From NCBI GenBank assembly GCA_964632995.1, contig CAZWDL010000024.1, positions 1-64,000 on the forward strand: DNA of 64,000 nt. The letters run 5' to 3'. The DNA is from CAZWDL01 sp964632995. Its GTDB lineage: Bacteria; Bacteroidota; Bacteroidia; Chitinophagales; Saprospiraceae. A program made the translations under genes and the position numbers. This document shows positions 1 to 8,594 of the stretch, piece by piece (within the stretch, counting starts at the first letter, position 1; each line of letters opens with the position of its first letter). The notes beneath the pieces are model-generated. The model was given only the letters and a program-made list of their open reading frames with translations, was not told the origin of the DNA and ran no database searches.

Positions 1-248
1 CCTTCGACATCCTCCGTCAAATGATAGAACGGGGACTACCCGCTACCGGCACCGATGCAGCCTCGGGCGCCCTCTTCGCCCGCGCGGCCGCGCGCAGCGC
101 TTTCCTCAACGTGCAGGTCAACGCCAGGGCGCTGGAAGACCAAACCTACGCTGCTACTGCCCTGGGAAAGGGAATGGAATTGCTTGCCCTGGCCGAAGCG
201 AAAGAAAAGGAAATACTTGAAATCCTAGAAGAAAGGATAAAGAGCTGA
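1..248 (+). CDS. C-terminal end of a formimidoyltransferase-cyclodeaminase family protein (partial)
   Basis: The gene enters from the left edge, open from base 3, and stops with TGA at 246-248, so only about the last 81 residues are present. The tail contains GALFARAAARSAFLNVQVN followed by ALEDQ and a long charged helix ending EILEILEERIKS. That pattern (small-residue helix, LNV-INA-LxD, charged C-terminal helix) is what I know from the cyclodeaminase domain of FTCD/FchA proteins, which convert formimino- or methenyl-tetrahydrofolate in histidine and one-carbon metabolism. No catalytic part is visible, so the family call rests on this tail only. The next gene, moaD, is convergent. Confidence 0.6.
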   Translation, partial: FDILRQMIERGLPATGTDAASGALFARAAARSAFLNVQVNARALEDQTYAATALGKGMELLALAEAKEKEILEILEERIKS

Positions 249-350
249 TTTAAACTTTCTTGCATTGGCCTGCAGCTGCCCTCCTGATGGTGTGAGTTTG
301 GCCCCTGGCATAAGCCCTGCTTCTGCTCATTTTGCGATTCTTCTGACCAT

Positions 351-593
351 TTACCCCCCACTCACCGGCGGAATAATCACTACCTCATCCTGTTCCTCCA
401 GCGCATGATCATCATTGGCATATTCGCTGTTGACAGCGATGCGAAGGGAGGCCAGCCGTTCGAATTCAGGAAAGCGGCGGCAGAGCACCTCTTTGACGTC
501 GGCGACTGTAGCGGGCTTGTCCAGCGTCAGCTGAAGCTGACTGCCCTGAATGATTTCTTTTGCGATGCCAAAAGCCAGAATATTGATTTGCAT
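351..593 (-). CDS. moaD: Molybdopterin synthase sulfur-carrier subunit MoaD
   Basis: This 80-residue protein has the ubiquitin-like sulfur-carrier layout: an N-terminal strand, a central region of the kind VADVKEVLCRRFPEF, and the obligatory C-terminal Gly-Gly (end VIIPPVSGG). In the family the terminal glycine is activated by MoeB-type enzymes, thiocarboxylated, and used with MoaE to insert the dithiolene sulfurs of molybdopterin. Length and termini match complete MoaD proteins. It stands alone here; no moaE, moeB or molybdoenzyme is visible in the window. ThiS ends the same way, but the length and the PPVSGG tail favour MoaD. Confidence 0.88.
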   Translation of the reverse strand: MQINILAFGIAKEIIQGSQLQLTLDKPATVADVKEVLCRRFPEFERLASLRIAVNSEYANDDHALEEQDEVVIIPPVSGG

Positions 594-1157
594 ATTTCTA
601 TTTTTCGCTCATTTAATTTAAGGGCGGAGGACACATCGGCTTCCCGGGATTGAGTACCCTGAAAACTGCCTGAAAGGTACGATGGTTGAAAAGAAGAAAT
701 GACTTTCTACTACTTTTATGGTAGAAAATTCCAGTCTGATTTGATATATTTCGAAAAAATTATTAACTTTAACTCTATATTAACACCTCTGGGAAAGCAC
801 CTAAAACTCTATTCTACTCTTTCCAGGTTCATGGGATTTAACGAAATTACTATTTGTGCAATCGGTCAATGACCCAATTTACCGTCATGCATGAATAGAT
901 ATTCGAATATTTTGCAGGTCACATCTGAGAACTAGTTTTTTCTCATTTTACGGAGCAAAACAGGTTTGCTGTCGTAAGCAGTTGCAAGTTAAGGTTAAAG
1001 CCTTTATTTTTGCGGCTGACTTTGAGAGGCATGCAACATTTGAAGTGTCGGGTTGTTAAACCAACGCAAAATCAAAATGGTCTTACCGGAGACCAGAATA
1101 AAGATAAATAGGGAGTCGGCCCTGTTTTATTATTTCCATGAACAAAACCATAAACCG
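594..1157. other. Gene-free AT-rich stretch upstream of the transglycosylase gene
   Basis: No protein-like reading frame is supported here. A reading frame in phase with the next gene begins at a TTG at 1053, but the signal peptide starts at the ATG at 1158. Two AT-rich segments (about 715-800 and 900-1015) probably hold promoters for the divergent moaD gene and for the transglycosylase. Confidence 0.4.
982..1012 (+). promoter_or_regulatory. Candidate Bacteroidota-type promoter (-33 TTG, -7 TAnnTTTG)
   Basis: TTG at 982-984 and TATTTTTG at 1005-1012 are separated by 20 bp and match the TTG / TAnnTTTG promoter pattern used by the primary sigma factor of this phylum. The site lies about 145 bp before the chosen start of the transglycosylase gene. 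Assigned by eye only. Confidence 0.35.
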
Positions 1158-2285
1158 ATGAAATTCCCATGGACACTAATGGCCATAATGGCTACCGGTA
1201 GCCTTATGGTAACACCCAATCCCCCCAGTTATGCAAGTTCACCTGAAAAGGTTTGGACTGTCCATACGGAGGGAATTGTGAAAAACCGGTTAGAGAGCAT
1301 CATACTACCATTTGATGTTCAACCTTCTGATTTGGTGCTCGACCGTATCAAGATGTACGTCACCGGCGGTCGTCGGGATACGGAAATCATTATGGGACGT
1401 TCCGTCCTCTACTTTCCGATCTTTGAGCACTATCTCCACCTGTACAATTTGCCGATGGAACTGAAGTACCTGCCGATTATCGAGTCAGGTATGCGTCCGG
1501 GCGTCAGCTCTCACGTTGGAGCCGTCGGGATGTGGCAGTTTATGCACAGCACCGCGCGGCACTACGGATTGACGATCAACGAGTATATCGATGAACGCCG
1601 GGATCCCTACCGCTCTACTGAAGCGGCAGTGCGTATGCTGGCAGACCTGCACGACGTTTTCGGTGACTGGGCGCTTGTGCTCGCCGCTTACAACGGCGGA
1701 ATCGGACGGGTGCAGAAAGCGATTCAGTATGCGGGAAGCAAAGATTTCGCTGAAGTGAAGCGTTATCTGCCCCAGGAAACGCAGCGCTACGTGCCTTACT
1801 TCACGGCGGCTGTTTACATTGCGACTTATTACTCGGAGCATGGAATCCATCCACGCATGCCGGAGCGGCAGCTGCAGGATACCAGAACACTCGAGGTACA
1901 TGAGTATGTAAGTTTTAACGAAATTGCACAAGCCACCGGCCTGAATTACGGAATCATCTCCAAGCTGAACCCCGCCTATCTGCGCGGCGCCCTGCCACGT
2001 AGCCGGAAGGGGGTTTACCTGGTACTGCCCAGCAAAGCCGTTGCCGACGCCAAGAACTATCTCGACGAAACAGCGGAGCGAAATCCTTCAAATACAGCTC
2101 CCAGAAATGCTTTCAAATATACCCATGTGGTGGAATCGGGGCAAAACCTCGAACAACTTGCTAAAGCATTTCAGTGCTCCGTCGAAGATATTATGAAGTG
2201 GAACAACTTGTCCGAACCTCAGGTCGTCATACACCAACAACTCGACCTTTACGTTACCAAGGCGGTGATCTTTAATCGCGCCTGA
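1158..2285 (+). CDS. Membrane-bound lytic murein transglycosylase, MltD-like (SLT + LysM)
   Basis: This secreted peptidoglycan lyase would cleave the glycan strand between MurNAc and GlcNAc to form 1,6-anhydroMurNAc ends. From the ATG at 1158 there is a signal peptide (MKFPWTLMAIMATGSLMV). Next comes an SLT domain with the catalytic Glu in LPIIESGM (about residue 109), then GAVGMWQFM and the AAYNGG motif, and a C-terminal LysM module (about residues 320-370, THVVESGQNLEQLAKAF) that binds cell-wall glycan. The frame can be extended upstream to a TTG at 1053, but that would bury the signal peptide. A strong terminator follows. Classical MltD is longer and has more LysM repeats. Confidence 0.88.
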   Translation: MKFPWTLMAIMATGSLMVTPNPPSYASSPEKVWTVHTEGIVKNRLESIILPFDVQPSDLVLDRIKMYVTGGRRDTEIIMGRSVLYFPIFEHYLHLYNLPMELKYLPIIESGMRPGVSSHVGAVGMWQFMHSTARHYGLTINEYIDERRDPYRSTEAAVRMLADLHDVFGDWALVLAAYNGGIGRVQKAIQYAGSKDFAEVKRYLPQETQRYVPYFTAAVYIATYYSEHGIHPRMPERQLQDTRTLEVHEYVSFNEIAQATGLNYGIISKLNPAYLRGALPRSRKGVYLVLPSKAVADAKNYLDETAERNPSNTAPRNAFKYTHVVESGQNLEQLAKAFQCSVEDIMKWNNLSEPQVVIHQQLDLYVTKAVIFNRA

Positions 2286-2310
2286 TGAAATGAAAGAAAA
2301 GACATGAAGA

Positions 2311-2347
2311 CCGGGTGACGGGATACATGCCTGTCACCCGGCTTTTT
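2311..2347 (+). terminator. Rho-independent terminator after the transglycosylase gene
   Basis: A 12-bp stem (ccgggtgacggg paired with cctgtcacccgg, one G-T wobble) with a 7-nt loop is followed by a CTTTTTTG tract, 25 bp after the stop codon. Confidence 0.85.
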
Positions 2348-2628
2348 TGTAGCCAATTTTACCGGTAGCCATTAATCAGTTGTCGGGCCCTCGCTTGGCG
2401 ATGGTTGTCGGGGGAAGTGCAAAGATTGGCGGCGGAATCATCCCGGAGTCGGAACTGCGAAGTCAGAAGCGATAAACGACAATGGCCGGTGGTTACCGGT
2501 GACAGAACTATCGCAGAACCCTTATAGGACCAAATTAAACCACCCCAACCTTATCGGGCTGTCGGAAAAACGAAAAAAGCCGACCTTTGCCCAGGTGGAG
2601 GAACAGTCTCGAACTAACTCAAACAGCC

Positions 2629-3681
2629 TTAAATCATCCCCTTCTCCTCGAACTCCTCCACCTGATCGTACAGCGTTTCCCGCACCGGCCGGTATTCCAT
2701 GTCCAGGTCTTTTTTGCTGTAACTGTTGTCAAAACGTATGGGGTATCCCACATTGCGGTTGATATAGCCCCAGCCGAAACCCTGGAAAGGGCCGAAAAGA
2801 TAGAGTAGAAAGGTAGGCAGCTTACCCCTTGGCAGTTTGTACTTGCCATCGTATTTTTCGCGTAGCATATCAGCCATTTCCACCACGCTCAGCTCCCGGC
2901 TGGAGAGAATATGCCGGTCGTTTGCCTCTGGACGGAAGCCTGCTTTTAGGTGAGCGCGGGCGACGTCGCGCACATCGACGATGCCAAAATAGAGGTCCGG
3001 CACGCCGGCAGCGAATTGTCCGTTGACCAGGTTGAGCACAAATTCGGTGCTGGTGGAATCGGTGCGCTCGCTGAGCGTGGGGCCGAGAACGAAGGCAGGG
3101 TTGAGCACGACGAGATCCCAGCGCTCCTGCTCTTCCGACATAGCCCAGGCTTCTTTTTCCGCCAGCGTTTTGGAATAATTATAGGGTTGGTGATTGAGAT
3201 CGCTGCTGGCGTTCCAGTCTTCCTCCGTGAATACGCCTGAAGCTTTGTCCTGCAGCTCGATGGCATCGCCGTAAACGGCGGCGACACTGGAGGTGAGCAC
3301 AATGCGTTTTACCGTTGGAGTTTGGTTGGCCGTGTTCAGTACATTACGCGTACCTTGCAGCGCCGGTTCTATCAGTTCCTTTTGAGGGTTTTTAACCCCC
3401 TGAACCTGGAAGGGAGAGGCGGTATGTATTACCAGTTCACATCCTTTCATCCCCGCTTGGAAAGAACCTTCCTTCAGCAGGTCGGCTTCGAAGAGCCGGA
3501 GTTGTCCCCGGGTGTTTTCCGCGATGTCCAGCAGGTGTTGCACCTTGAAGGATTTCTCTTTATCCCGTACCGTGCCATGCACCGTATGGCCCGCTTCGAG
3601 CAGGTATTTGACGATCCAGGAAGCGATGTATCCGGATGCGCCGGTAACTAAAACGGGTTGGGAAGGGTCGATTTCAGCCAT
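2629..3681 (-). CDS. NAD(P)-dependent extended SDR, dihydroflavonol-4-reductase-like epimerase/reductase
   Basis: This 350-residue Rossmann-fold enzyme has the N-terminal nucleotide motif TGASGYIASW (about residues 14-23) and the active-site Tyr/Lys pair in YNYSKTLAEK. Serines of LTSSVAAVYG sit at the expected end of strand 5. These features place it in the extended SDR family, closest in style to aldehyde- and dihydroflavonol-type reductases. The substrate cannot be read from the sequence. No signal peptide is present, so it is cytoplasmic. It is convergent with the transglycosylase gene and is followed by about 280 bp without a recognisable feature apart from that gene's terminator. Confidence 0.85.
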   Translation of the reverse strand: MAEIDPSQPVLVTGASGYIASWIVKYLLEAGHTVHGTVRDKEKSFKVQHLLDIAENTRGQLRLFEADLLKEGSFQAGMKGCELVIHTASPFQVQGVKNPQKELIEPALQGTRNVLNTANQTPTVKRIVLTSSVAAVYGDAIELQDKASGVFTEEDWNASSDLNHQPYNYSKTLAEKEAWAMSEEQERWDLVVLNPAFVLGPTLSERTDSTSTEFVLNLVNGQFAAGVPDLYFGIVDVRDVARAHLKAGFRPEANDRHILSSRELSVVEMADMLREKYDGKYKLPRGKLPTFLLYLFGPFQGFGWGYINRNVGYPIRFDNSYSKKDLDMEYRPVRETLYDQVEEFEEKGMI

Positions 3682-3803
3682 AAGTAAGCGTTTGGTATGA
3701 TTTTGCGGACAAATTTTTATGCCTTGTCACCCTGCTTGGAAGGGGAAAAACAAATATAGCAGAAAATTCATCTGAATGAAAATAGGTCTTTCATCCCTCG
3801 TAA

Positions 3804-3836
3804 TTGAGGAAACTATGCTAAGTTTGGGGAAAATTC
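3804..3836 (+). promoter_or_regulatory. Candidate lgt promoter (TTG / TAnnTTTG)
   Basis: TTG at 3804-3806 and TAAGTTTG at 3829-3836 match the Bacteroidota -33/-7 pattern (22-bp spacing, slightly long), 18 bp before the lgt start codon. Confidence 0.4.
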
Positions 3837-3854
3837 ATCACCACCTTTCATCAT

Positions 3855-4691
3855 ATGGAACTCATCTTGAACTATATCAACTGGAATGTTTCCCCGGAGA
3901 TCGTCAGTATCGGGCCGATTACGCTGCGCTGGTACGGGCTCTTGTTCGCCTCCGGGTTTCTCGTAGGCCTGTTCATCGTTAAAAAGATGTTCGAAGAGGA
4001 CAACGCCCCCGAAGAATGGCTGGACAAGGCCTTTATCTACATTGTGCTGGGCGCTGTTATCGGGGCCCGGCTGGGGCATGTGTTTTTTTACGATTGGGAC
4101 TATTATTCGCAGCATCCCGGCGATATTATTAAAATCTGGGAAGGAGGACTGGCCAGCCACGGCGGCGCCATCGGCATTATTCTGGCGCTTTGGATATTCT
4201 CGCGTCTGGTAACCACGCGCTCCATTCTGTGGATTCTTGACAAGGTCGTAGTGCCTACGGCCCTGGCCGGTGCTTTCATCCGGCTCGGCAACCTGATGAA
4301 TTCCGAGATCCTCGGCAAACCGGCTGATGTGGCCTGGGCTTTTGTTTTCGAACGCGTTGATCCGGGAACGCCCCGCCATCCGGTCCAGATTTACGAGGCC
4401 ATTTCTTATGTCATCATCTTTTTCATTCTGTACCGCATCTACTGGAAAACCGATATGCGCCAGAAACCGGGATACATCTTCGGCATGTTCCTGGCGCTGT
4501 TGTTCGCGGCCCGCTTTTTCCTCGAGTTTTTTAAATCCAGTCAGGGAGGTTTCGAAACTGCATTCGGCAATGCCCTGAGCACCGGACAATTGCTGAGCAT
4601 CCCCTTCGTACTGATCGGGTTGTACTTTATTCTGCGACCGGCCAAAAAACGTCCTACCACCATCAAAACGAAGAAGAAAAAGAAGAAGTAG
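3855..4691 (+). CDS. lgt: Prolipoprotein diacylglyceryl transferase
   Basis: Lgt transfers diacylglyceryl from phosphatidylglycerol to the lipobox cysteine of prolipoproteins in the inner membrane, the first step for the many lipoproteins encoded here. The 278-residue protein has about seven hydrophobic segments. It carries the family landmarks: LRWYGLLFASGF near the N terminus, GARLGHVFFYD, the GGLASHGGAIG loop, and the signature around LGNLMNSEILGKP. The C terminus is a poly-lysine tail, as in many Lgt proteins. The length is normal. The start at 3855 gives the expected N-terminal periplasmic stretch before the first membrane helix. Confidence 0.96.
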   Translation: MELILNYINWNVSPEIVSIGPITLRWYGLLFASGFLVGLFIVKKMFEEDNAPEEWLDKAFIYIVLGAVIGARLGHVFFYDWDYYSQHPGDIIKIWEGGLASHGGAIGIILALWIFSRLVTTRSILWILDKVVVPTALAGAFIRLGNLMNSEILGKPADVAWAFVFERVDPGTPRHPVQIYEAISYVIIFFILYRIYWKTDMRQKPGYIFGMFLALLFAARFFLEFFKSSQGGFETAFGNALSTGQLLSIPFVLIGLYFILRPAKKRPTTIKTKKKKKK

Positions 4692-4742
4692 CTCTGATTT
4701 CATTATTTTTTATATTTTTAACGCTCTGGCCTAAAAAGGATT

Positions 4743-5690
4743 ATGTTTGATTTAAGAGCGATGAAAATTTGTTATATGAATAGCAGCCTCTTGTCCCTTT
4801 TTGTTCTTCTGTTCTTTGCCTGCGGCAGTGACCATCCTCAGAAAAAAGCGGAGTTCCCCGATTTTGATTTCCGTTACGATCTGGAAGCATCTGATCAGAC
4901 CTTTAAAATGCCCGATGAGCTGGTTGAAATCTCCGGCCTTGGCCTCACCCCTGACGGGAAGTATCTTATCGCCGTGCAGGACGAGGATGGAACGATCTTT
5001 TACATTAATAAGGATGACGGAGAGGTAGAGCGGGATCTGGATTTCTGGAAGGACGGAGACTATGAAGGCGTGGAAGTCGTGGGCAACGATATTTTCGTGA
5101 TCAAGAGTAGTGGTACGCTTTATCGCGTGCGGCAGGCGGGGGAAGGGCATTTGAAGGTCGATAAATTCAACCAGTTTTTGAGTGGTAAAAACGATGTAGA
5201 AGGATTGGGCTACGAAGCTGCTTCCGGGCGGCTTCTGCTTTCCTGCAAGGGCGTTGCCGGCGAGGAGGAGGAATTACAGTTTAAAAAAGCCGTTTATGCT
5301 TTCAACCTTCGCACCATGCAGATTGACAGCACCCCCGAATTGCTGATCAGTCTGGAGGATGTACAGGCCTACCTCGGTACCAGTCCGGCGATCCGCAAGC
5401 TGGAAAAGCTGATGGATTACTTCAGTCTGGATAAATCCAGTTTCGTCTTTAGTCCCTCCGGCATAGCGGTTCATCCCCTTACGGGAAATTACTACATCAC
5501 TTCTTCGGTAGGTAAATTGCTGATGGTGGTCGATCCCGGGGGTCAGATCCTGCATATTGAAAAACTGGAAAAGGAAGTACATCCGCAACCCGAAGGCATC
5601 GGCTTTGATACCGACGGCACCATGTATGTCGCCAACGAAGGAAAAGGAGGTAAAGGACAAATCCACCGTTTTCGCTACCGGGGAACCTGA
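4743..5690 (+). CDS. SdiA-regulated-like / phytase-like beta-propeller lipoprotein
   Basis: The protein begins with a hydrophobic signal and a lipobox-like LFFAC, so it is probably an outer-membrane or periplasmic lipoprotein. The mature part (DELVEISGLGLTPDGKYL, then EGVEVVGNDIFVIKSSG, then YNYxxx-type strands with PSGIAVHPLTGNYYI and PQPEGIGFDTDGTMYVANE) follows the YWTD/NHL-like propeller pattern of the SdiA-regulated family (PF06977). Later ATGs at 4761 and 4776 would also give a usable signal peptide. Function is unknown. It lies 51 bp after lgt on the same strand. Confidence 0.65.
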   Translation: MFDLRAMKICYMNSSLLSLFVLLFFACGSDHPQKKAEFPDFDFRYDLEASDQTFKMPDELVEISGLGLTPDGKYLIAVQDEDGTIFYINKDDGEVERDLDFWKDGDYEGVEVVGNDIFVIKSSGTLYRVRQAGEGHLKVDKFNQFLSGKNDVEGLGYEAASGRLLLSCKGVAGEEEELQFKKAVYAFNLRTMQIDSTPELLISLEDVQAYLGTSPAIRKLEKLMDYFSLDKSSFVFSPSGIAVHPLTGNYYITSSVGKLLMVVDPGGQILHIEKLEKEVHPQPEGIGFDTDGTMYVANEGKGGKGQIHRFRYRGT

Positions 5691-5741
5691 TCGGGGCAAA
5701 CAATGCCCGCCTTAGCGAGGTTCTTAGTAGAGATACACGCA

Positions 5742-5766
5742 TTTGTCAAAGAATACATTAATTTTG
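5742..5766 (+). promoter_or_regulatory. Candidate odhB promoter core
   Basis: TAATTTTG at 5759-5766 matches the -7 consensus TAnnTTTG 35 bp before the odhB start. The nearest TTTG (5742-5745) is only 13 bp upstream, shorter than the usual spacing, so the -33 part is doubtful. Confidence 0.3.
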
Positions 5767-5801
5767 CCTCCGCAAAAAATTGAAAAACCGAATCTGACAA
5801 T

Positions 5802-7169
5802 ATGAGTATCGTTGAAATGAAAGTGCCAACGGTCGGCGAATCCGTGACCGAGGTGACTTTGTCACAATGGCTGAAAAGTAACGGCGACTACGTCGAGATG
5901 GATGAACCCATCTGTGAATTTGAATCGGATAAAGCAACCTTGGAATTTCCGGCAGAAGCAGCCGGAAAATTGATTCACGTAGCCGAAGAAGGCGATGACC
6001 TGGAAATCGGAGAGCTGGTCGCCAAAATCGATACCAGTGCTTCCAAGGAAGGCGACGGTAATGGGGAAGCCAAGCAAAAAGAAGCAGAAAAGGAGGAAAA
6101 AGAAACCGGGGAAAAAGCCGAAAAAGAAGCCGGAAAACCGGAAGTTGAAGAGAAGGAGGCCGCTCCGTCGGCTGAAAAAGAGGAAAGCTACGCCGAAGGC
6201 CACGCTTCACCGGCTGCCGCCAAAATTCTTCGCGAAAATGATATTGACCCGGAAGATGTAGAAGGCAGCGGCAAGGACGGACGCATCACCAAAGAGGATG
6301 CCCAAAAGGCCGTAGAGGCTCAGGAAGCGAAAGAGAAAGAAGAAGCGGAGGCTAAAAAAGAAGCCGAAGAGAAGGGCAAAGAGAAAGCGAAACCGGAGAA
6401 AAAAGAGGAGCCCAAAGAGCAGAAAGAACCGGCCGGAACGATCAGTTTTACCCCGAAGGAAAGTTTCAGCCGTGAAACCGAACGCAAGCGCATGAGCCGC
6501 ATGCGGCGCACCATCGCCAAACGCCTGGTCAGCGCCAAGAATGAAACGGCGATGCTCACCACCTTCAATGAGATCGACCTGACGGAGATCATGCAGATGC
6601 GTAAAAAGTACCAGGATCAGTTTGTCGAAAAGTATGGCATCAAGCTCGGCTTTATGTCGCTCTTCGCCAAGGCCTGCGCCAAGGTACTCATGGAAATGCC
6701 CGACGTCAACGCTTTCCTCGACGTCAACGAGATCGTCTACCATCACTACGCCGATATCTCCATCGCCATATCTACAGAAAACGGCCTCGTCGTACCGCCG
6801 GTACACAACGTAGAGTCACTCCACTACGCCGAGATAGAACATAAAATTAAGGAATTGGCCGATAAAGCCCGCAAGGGCGATCTGACGCTCGAAGAGATGA
6901 GTGGCGGGACTTTCACAATTACCAACGGCGGCATCTTCGGCTCCCTGATGAGCACGCCTATTCTCAACGAACCGCAATCGGCTATCCTGGGTATGCACAG
7001 CATACAGCAGCGTCCGGTAGCTATTGACGGCGAGGTGAAAATCCGGCCGATGATGTACGTGGCGCTATCCTACGACCACCGCGTGATCGACGGCAGCACC
7101 TCGGTAACCTTCCTCGTCAAAGTCAAAAAACTGCTGGAAGATCCCACGCTGTTGTTCCTGGATTTGTAA
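5802..7169 (+). CDS. odhB: Dihydrolipoyllysine succinyltransferase, E2 of 2-oxoglutarate dehydrogenase
   Basis: This E2 subunit carries succinyl groups from E1 to CoA in the TCA cycle. It has an N-terminal lipoyl domain (residues 3-78) with the modified lysine in ESDKATLEF. A very long Glu/Lys/Ala linker follows, then a peripheral subunit-binding domain (about 133-170, SPAAAKILRENDIDPEDVEG), a second charged linker, and a C-terminal catalytic domain. That domain has KRLVSAKNETAMLTTFNEID, TFTITNGGIFGSLMSTPI and the catalytic His/Asp in YDHRVIDG. These features are specific for succinyl- rather than acetyl-transferases. The E1 gene is not adjacent. A terminator follows. Confidence 0.95.
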   Translation: MSIVEMKVPTVGESVTEVTLSQWLKSNGDYVEMDEPICEFESDKATLEFPAEAAGKLIHVAEEGDDLEIGELVAKIDTSASKEGDGNGEAKQKEAEKEEKETGEKAEKEAGKPEVEEKEAAPSAEKEESYAEGHASPAAAKILRENDIDPEDVEGSGKDGRITKEDAQKAVEAQEAKEKEEAEAKKEAEEKGKEKAKPEKKEEPKEQKEPAGTISFTPKESFSRETERKRMSRMRRTIAKRLVSAKNETAMLTTFNEIDLTEIMQMRKKYQDQFVEKYGIKLGFMSLFAKACAKVLMEMPDVNAFLDVNEIVYHHYADISIAISTENGLVVPPVHNVESLHYAEIEHKIKELADKARKGDLTLEEMSGGTFTITNGGIFGSLMSTPILNEPQSAILGMHSIQQRPVAIDGEVKIRPMMYVALSYDHRVIDGSTSVTFLVKVKKLLEDPTLLFLDL

Positions 7170-7199
7170 AAAAATAGAAAATATTGACTACTTTTCTCG

Positions 7200-7242
7200 C
7201 TGGAGAATATCGCTGGGCAGCGGTATTCTCCAGTTCCTTTTT
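7200..7242 (+). terminator. Terminator after odhB
   Basis: A 16-bp stem (7200-7215 with 7218-7233, one wobble pair) closes on a GG loop and is followed by TTCCTTTTTC. It starts 30 bp after the odhB stop. Confidence 0.75.
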
Positions 7243-7263
7243 CAATGACCAATTGCACCACCT

Positions 7264-7788
7264 ATGACCCTGCAGGATCTGTTTGACTACCTGGCGGAAA
7301 AACCCCTCTACATCCTTTTTTACTTCACCATCGTTCCGCTCATCGCGCTCATCGCCGGCTGGTTCGATCAGGATCGGGGGCACCACATACCGTGGAATTA
7401 CACCTACGCCTTCCTCATCTACGCGGTGAGCGTACCGGGAATTTTCGCCCTCTCCTTTGACGTGTATATGTTTCTGTTTGAAAGACGGAGCATCATGCAA
7501 ACGGATGTCCTGCTCCAGGTCCTGCCCGTCGCTTCGATGATCTTTACCCTGCTGATCATCAGCCGGAATGTAGATCTCGACTACGTACCCGGCTTCGACC
7601 GGCTATCCGGCCTGCTGTTTATCATCGGCGCGGTCATCGCCCTCATGTGGATAATCGACCGTACGCGCATCATCGTGTTTTCTTACCTGCGTTTCGAATA
7701 TGTGCTTCTGATCTTCGCTGGTCTGCTGTTACTCGTTCGCTTCGGATGGTCGCGGATGTTCAGCTCCTCCTACCGCAGCCAGGGGTAG
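7264..7788 (+). CDS. Hypothetical five-helix membrane protein
   Basis: The 174-residue product is mostly hydrophobic, with five likely membrane helices at about 13-33, 48-72, 82-104, 116-136 and 145-166. Between helices 1 and 2 is a conserved-looking acidic/His loop (GWFDQDRGHHIPWNY). I do not recognise a family. It begins 94 bp after odhB, beyond the odhB terminator, so it probably has its own transcript. Confidence 0.7.
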   Translation: MTLQDLFDYLAEKPLYILFYFTIVPLIALIAGWFDQDRGHHIPWNYTYAFLIYAVSVPGIFALSFDVYMFLFERRSIMQTDVLLQVLPVASMIFTLLIISRNVDLDYVPGFDRLSGLLFIIGAVIALMWIIDRTRIIVFSYLRFEYVLLIFAGLLLLVRFGWSRMFSSSYRSQG

Positions 7789-8013
7789 AGGATGCGGGAT
7801 ACTTGGATGGTTCGGGGTCGTTCCTCCATCTGGGTGAAGATCGGCTTTTTGTTTTCATCCGACCGTTCCGATGAGGAGAGGTAGAAGTTCGGATTGCTCC
7901 TGCCATTGCCGGTTACCGGCTGTCTATGAGATCCCATTGCCTACTTCCGATCCCGGCAAAGGCTTCGCCTTATCAGAACCCTGACTGCAGGCGTCAAGGC
8001 TTCCGCCTTCCGC
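7789..8013. other. Intergenic stretch with two small TTC-loop hairpins
   Basis: No gene is seen. Two near-identical mini-hairpins of the type aaggcttcgcctt (around 7966) and aaggcttccgcctt (around 8000) sit just past the end of the next minus-strand gene. They resemble the hairpin cores found in other intergenic regions of this window. Confidence 0.45.
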
Positions 8014-8472
8014 TCACTGCGCTTCCTCCACCAGCTCCACGTCGTGCATGGCGTAGATCAGGCGGTTGACATCGGAGTCGTTGAGTTCGAGGCGGCCCTT
8101 GATGACGATAGGCTCGGCGGTATACTTGATAGCTTCCACGGCGTACACCTCCATGACGGTCTCCGGGCCGGCGCCGCCGCAGAAAAAACACATGTTGTAG
8201 GGAAAAGCGGAGAAGACAAATTCCTTATGGCTCTTATAGCCCTCGACAGGAATGATATATCCTTTGATCTCTATGGTCTTGCCGTCCAGCTTCTTCACGG
8301 CTTCACTAAATACCGGTACATCCACATCGAAGCCCATCAGCTCATCGTATTGCTTTTTAAAGGTGATTTTCGACAGCGTTTTCCAGTGGCTGGTCTGGCC
8401 GACCGCCTCCTGGGCAAGGGCAAAGGTGAGCAGTGCGGCTATGACGAGCATCAATTTTTTCATGGTGTTCAA
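8014..8472 (-). CDS. Periplasmic protein with CxxC-GG motif, DUF3299-like
   Basis: A clear signal peptide (MKKLMLVIAALLTFALAQEAVG) precedes a mature domain of about 125 residues. That domain contains KTIEIKGYIIPVEGY, then NMCFFCGGAGPETVMEVY, and a C-terminal strand VIKGRLELND. An OB-like strand, a cysteine pair followed by GG, and a closing strand recall the DUF3299 group of secreted proteins, but I hold that only as a resemblance. The CFFC pair could be redox-active or bind metal. It is the last gene on the minus strand before convergent odhB-side genes; the DUF1028 gene lies upstream, about 120 bp away. Confidence 0.7.
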   Translation of the reverse strand: MNTMKKLMLVIAALLTFALAQEAVGQTSHWKTLSKITFKKQYDELMGFDVDVPVFSEAVKKLDGKTIEIKGYIIPVEGYKSHKEFVFSAFPYNMCFFCGGAGPETVMEVYAVEAIKYTAEPIVIKGRLELNDSDVNRLIYAMHDVELVEEAQ

Positions 8473-8594
8473 TTTTGTATGGCTTTCCGCCTTAATATAA
8501 AGGTTGAATACAAATTTAACGTAATTAGTCGGGGATAAGGTTTTTAAGAGGGTGTTAAAGTGAGATGTAATTCGGGATGACTCTTGTTGAACAG

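Noticed and set aside
1053..1157. Upstream TTG start of the transglycosylase
   Set aside because: It would add 35 residues in front of a good signal peptide starting at the ATG at 1158.
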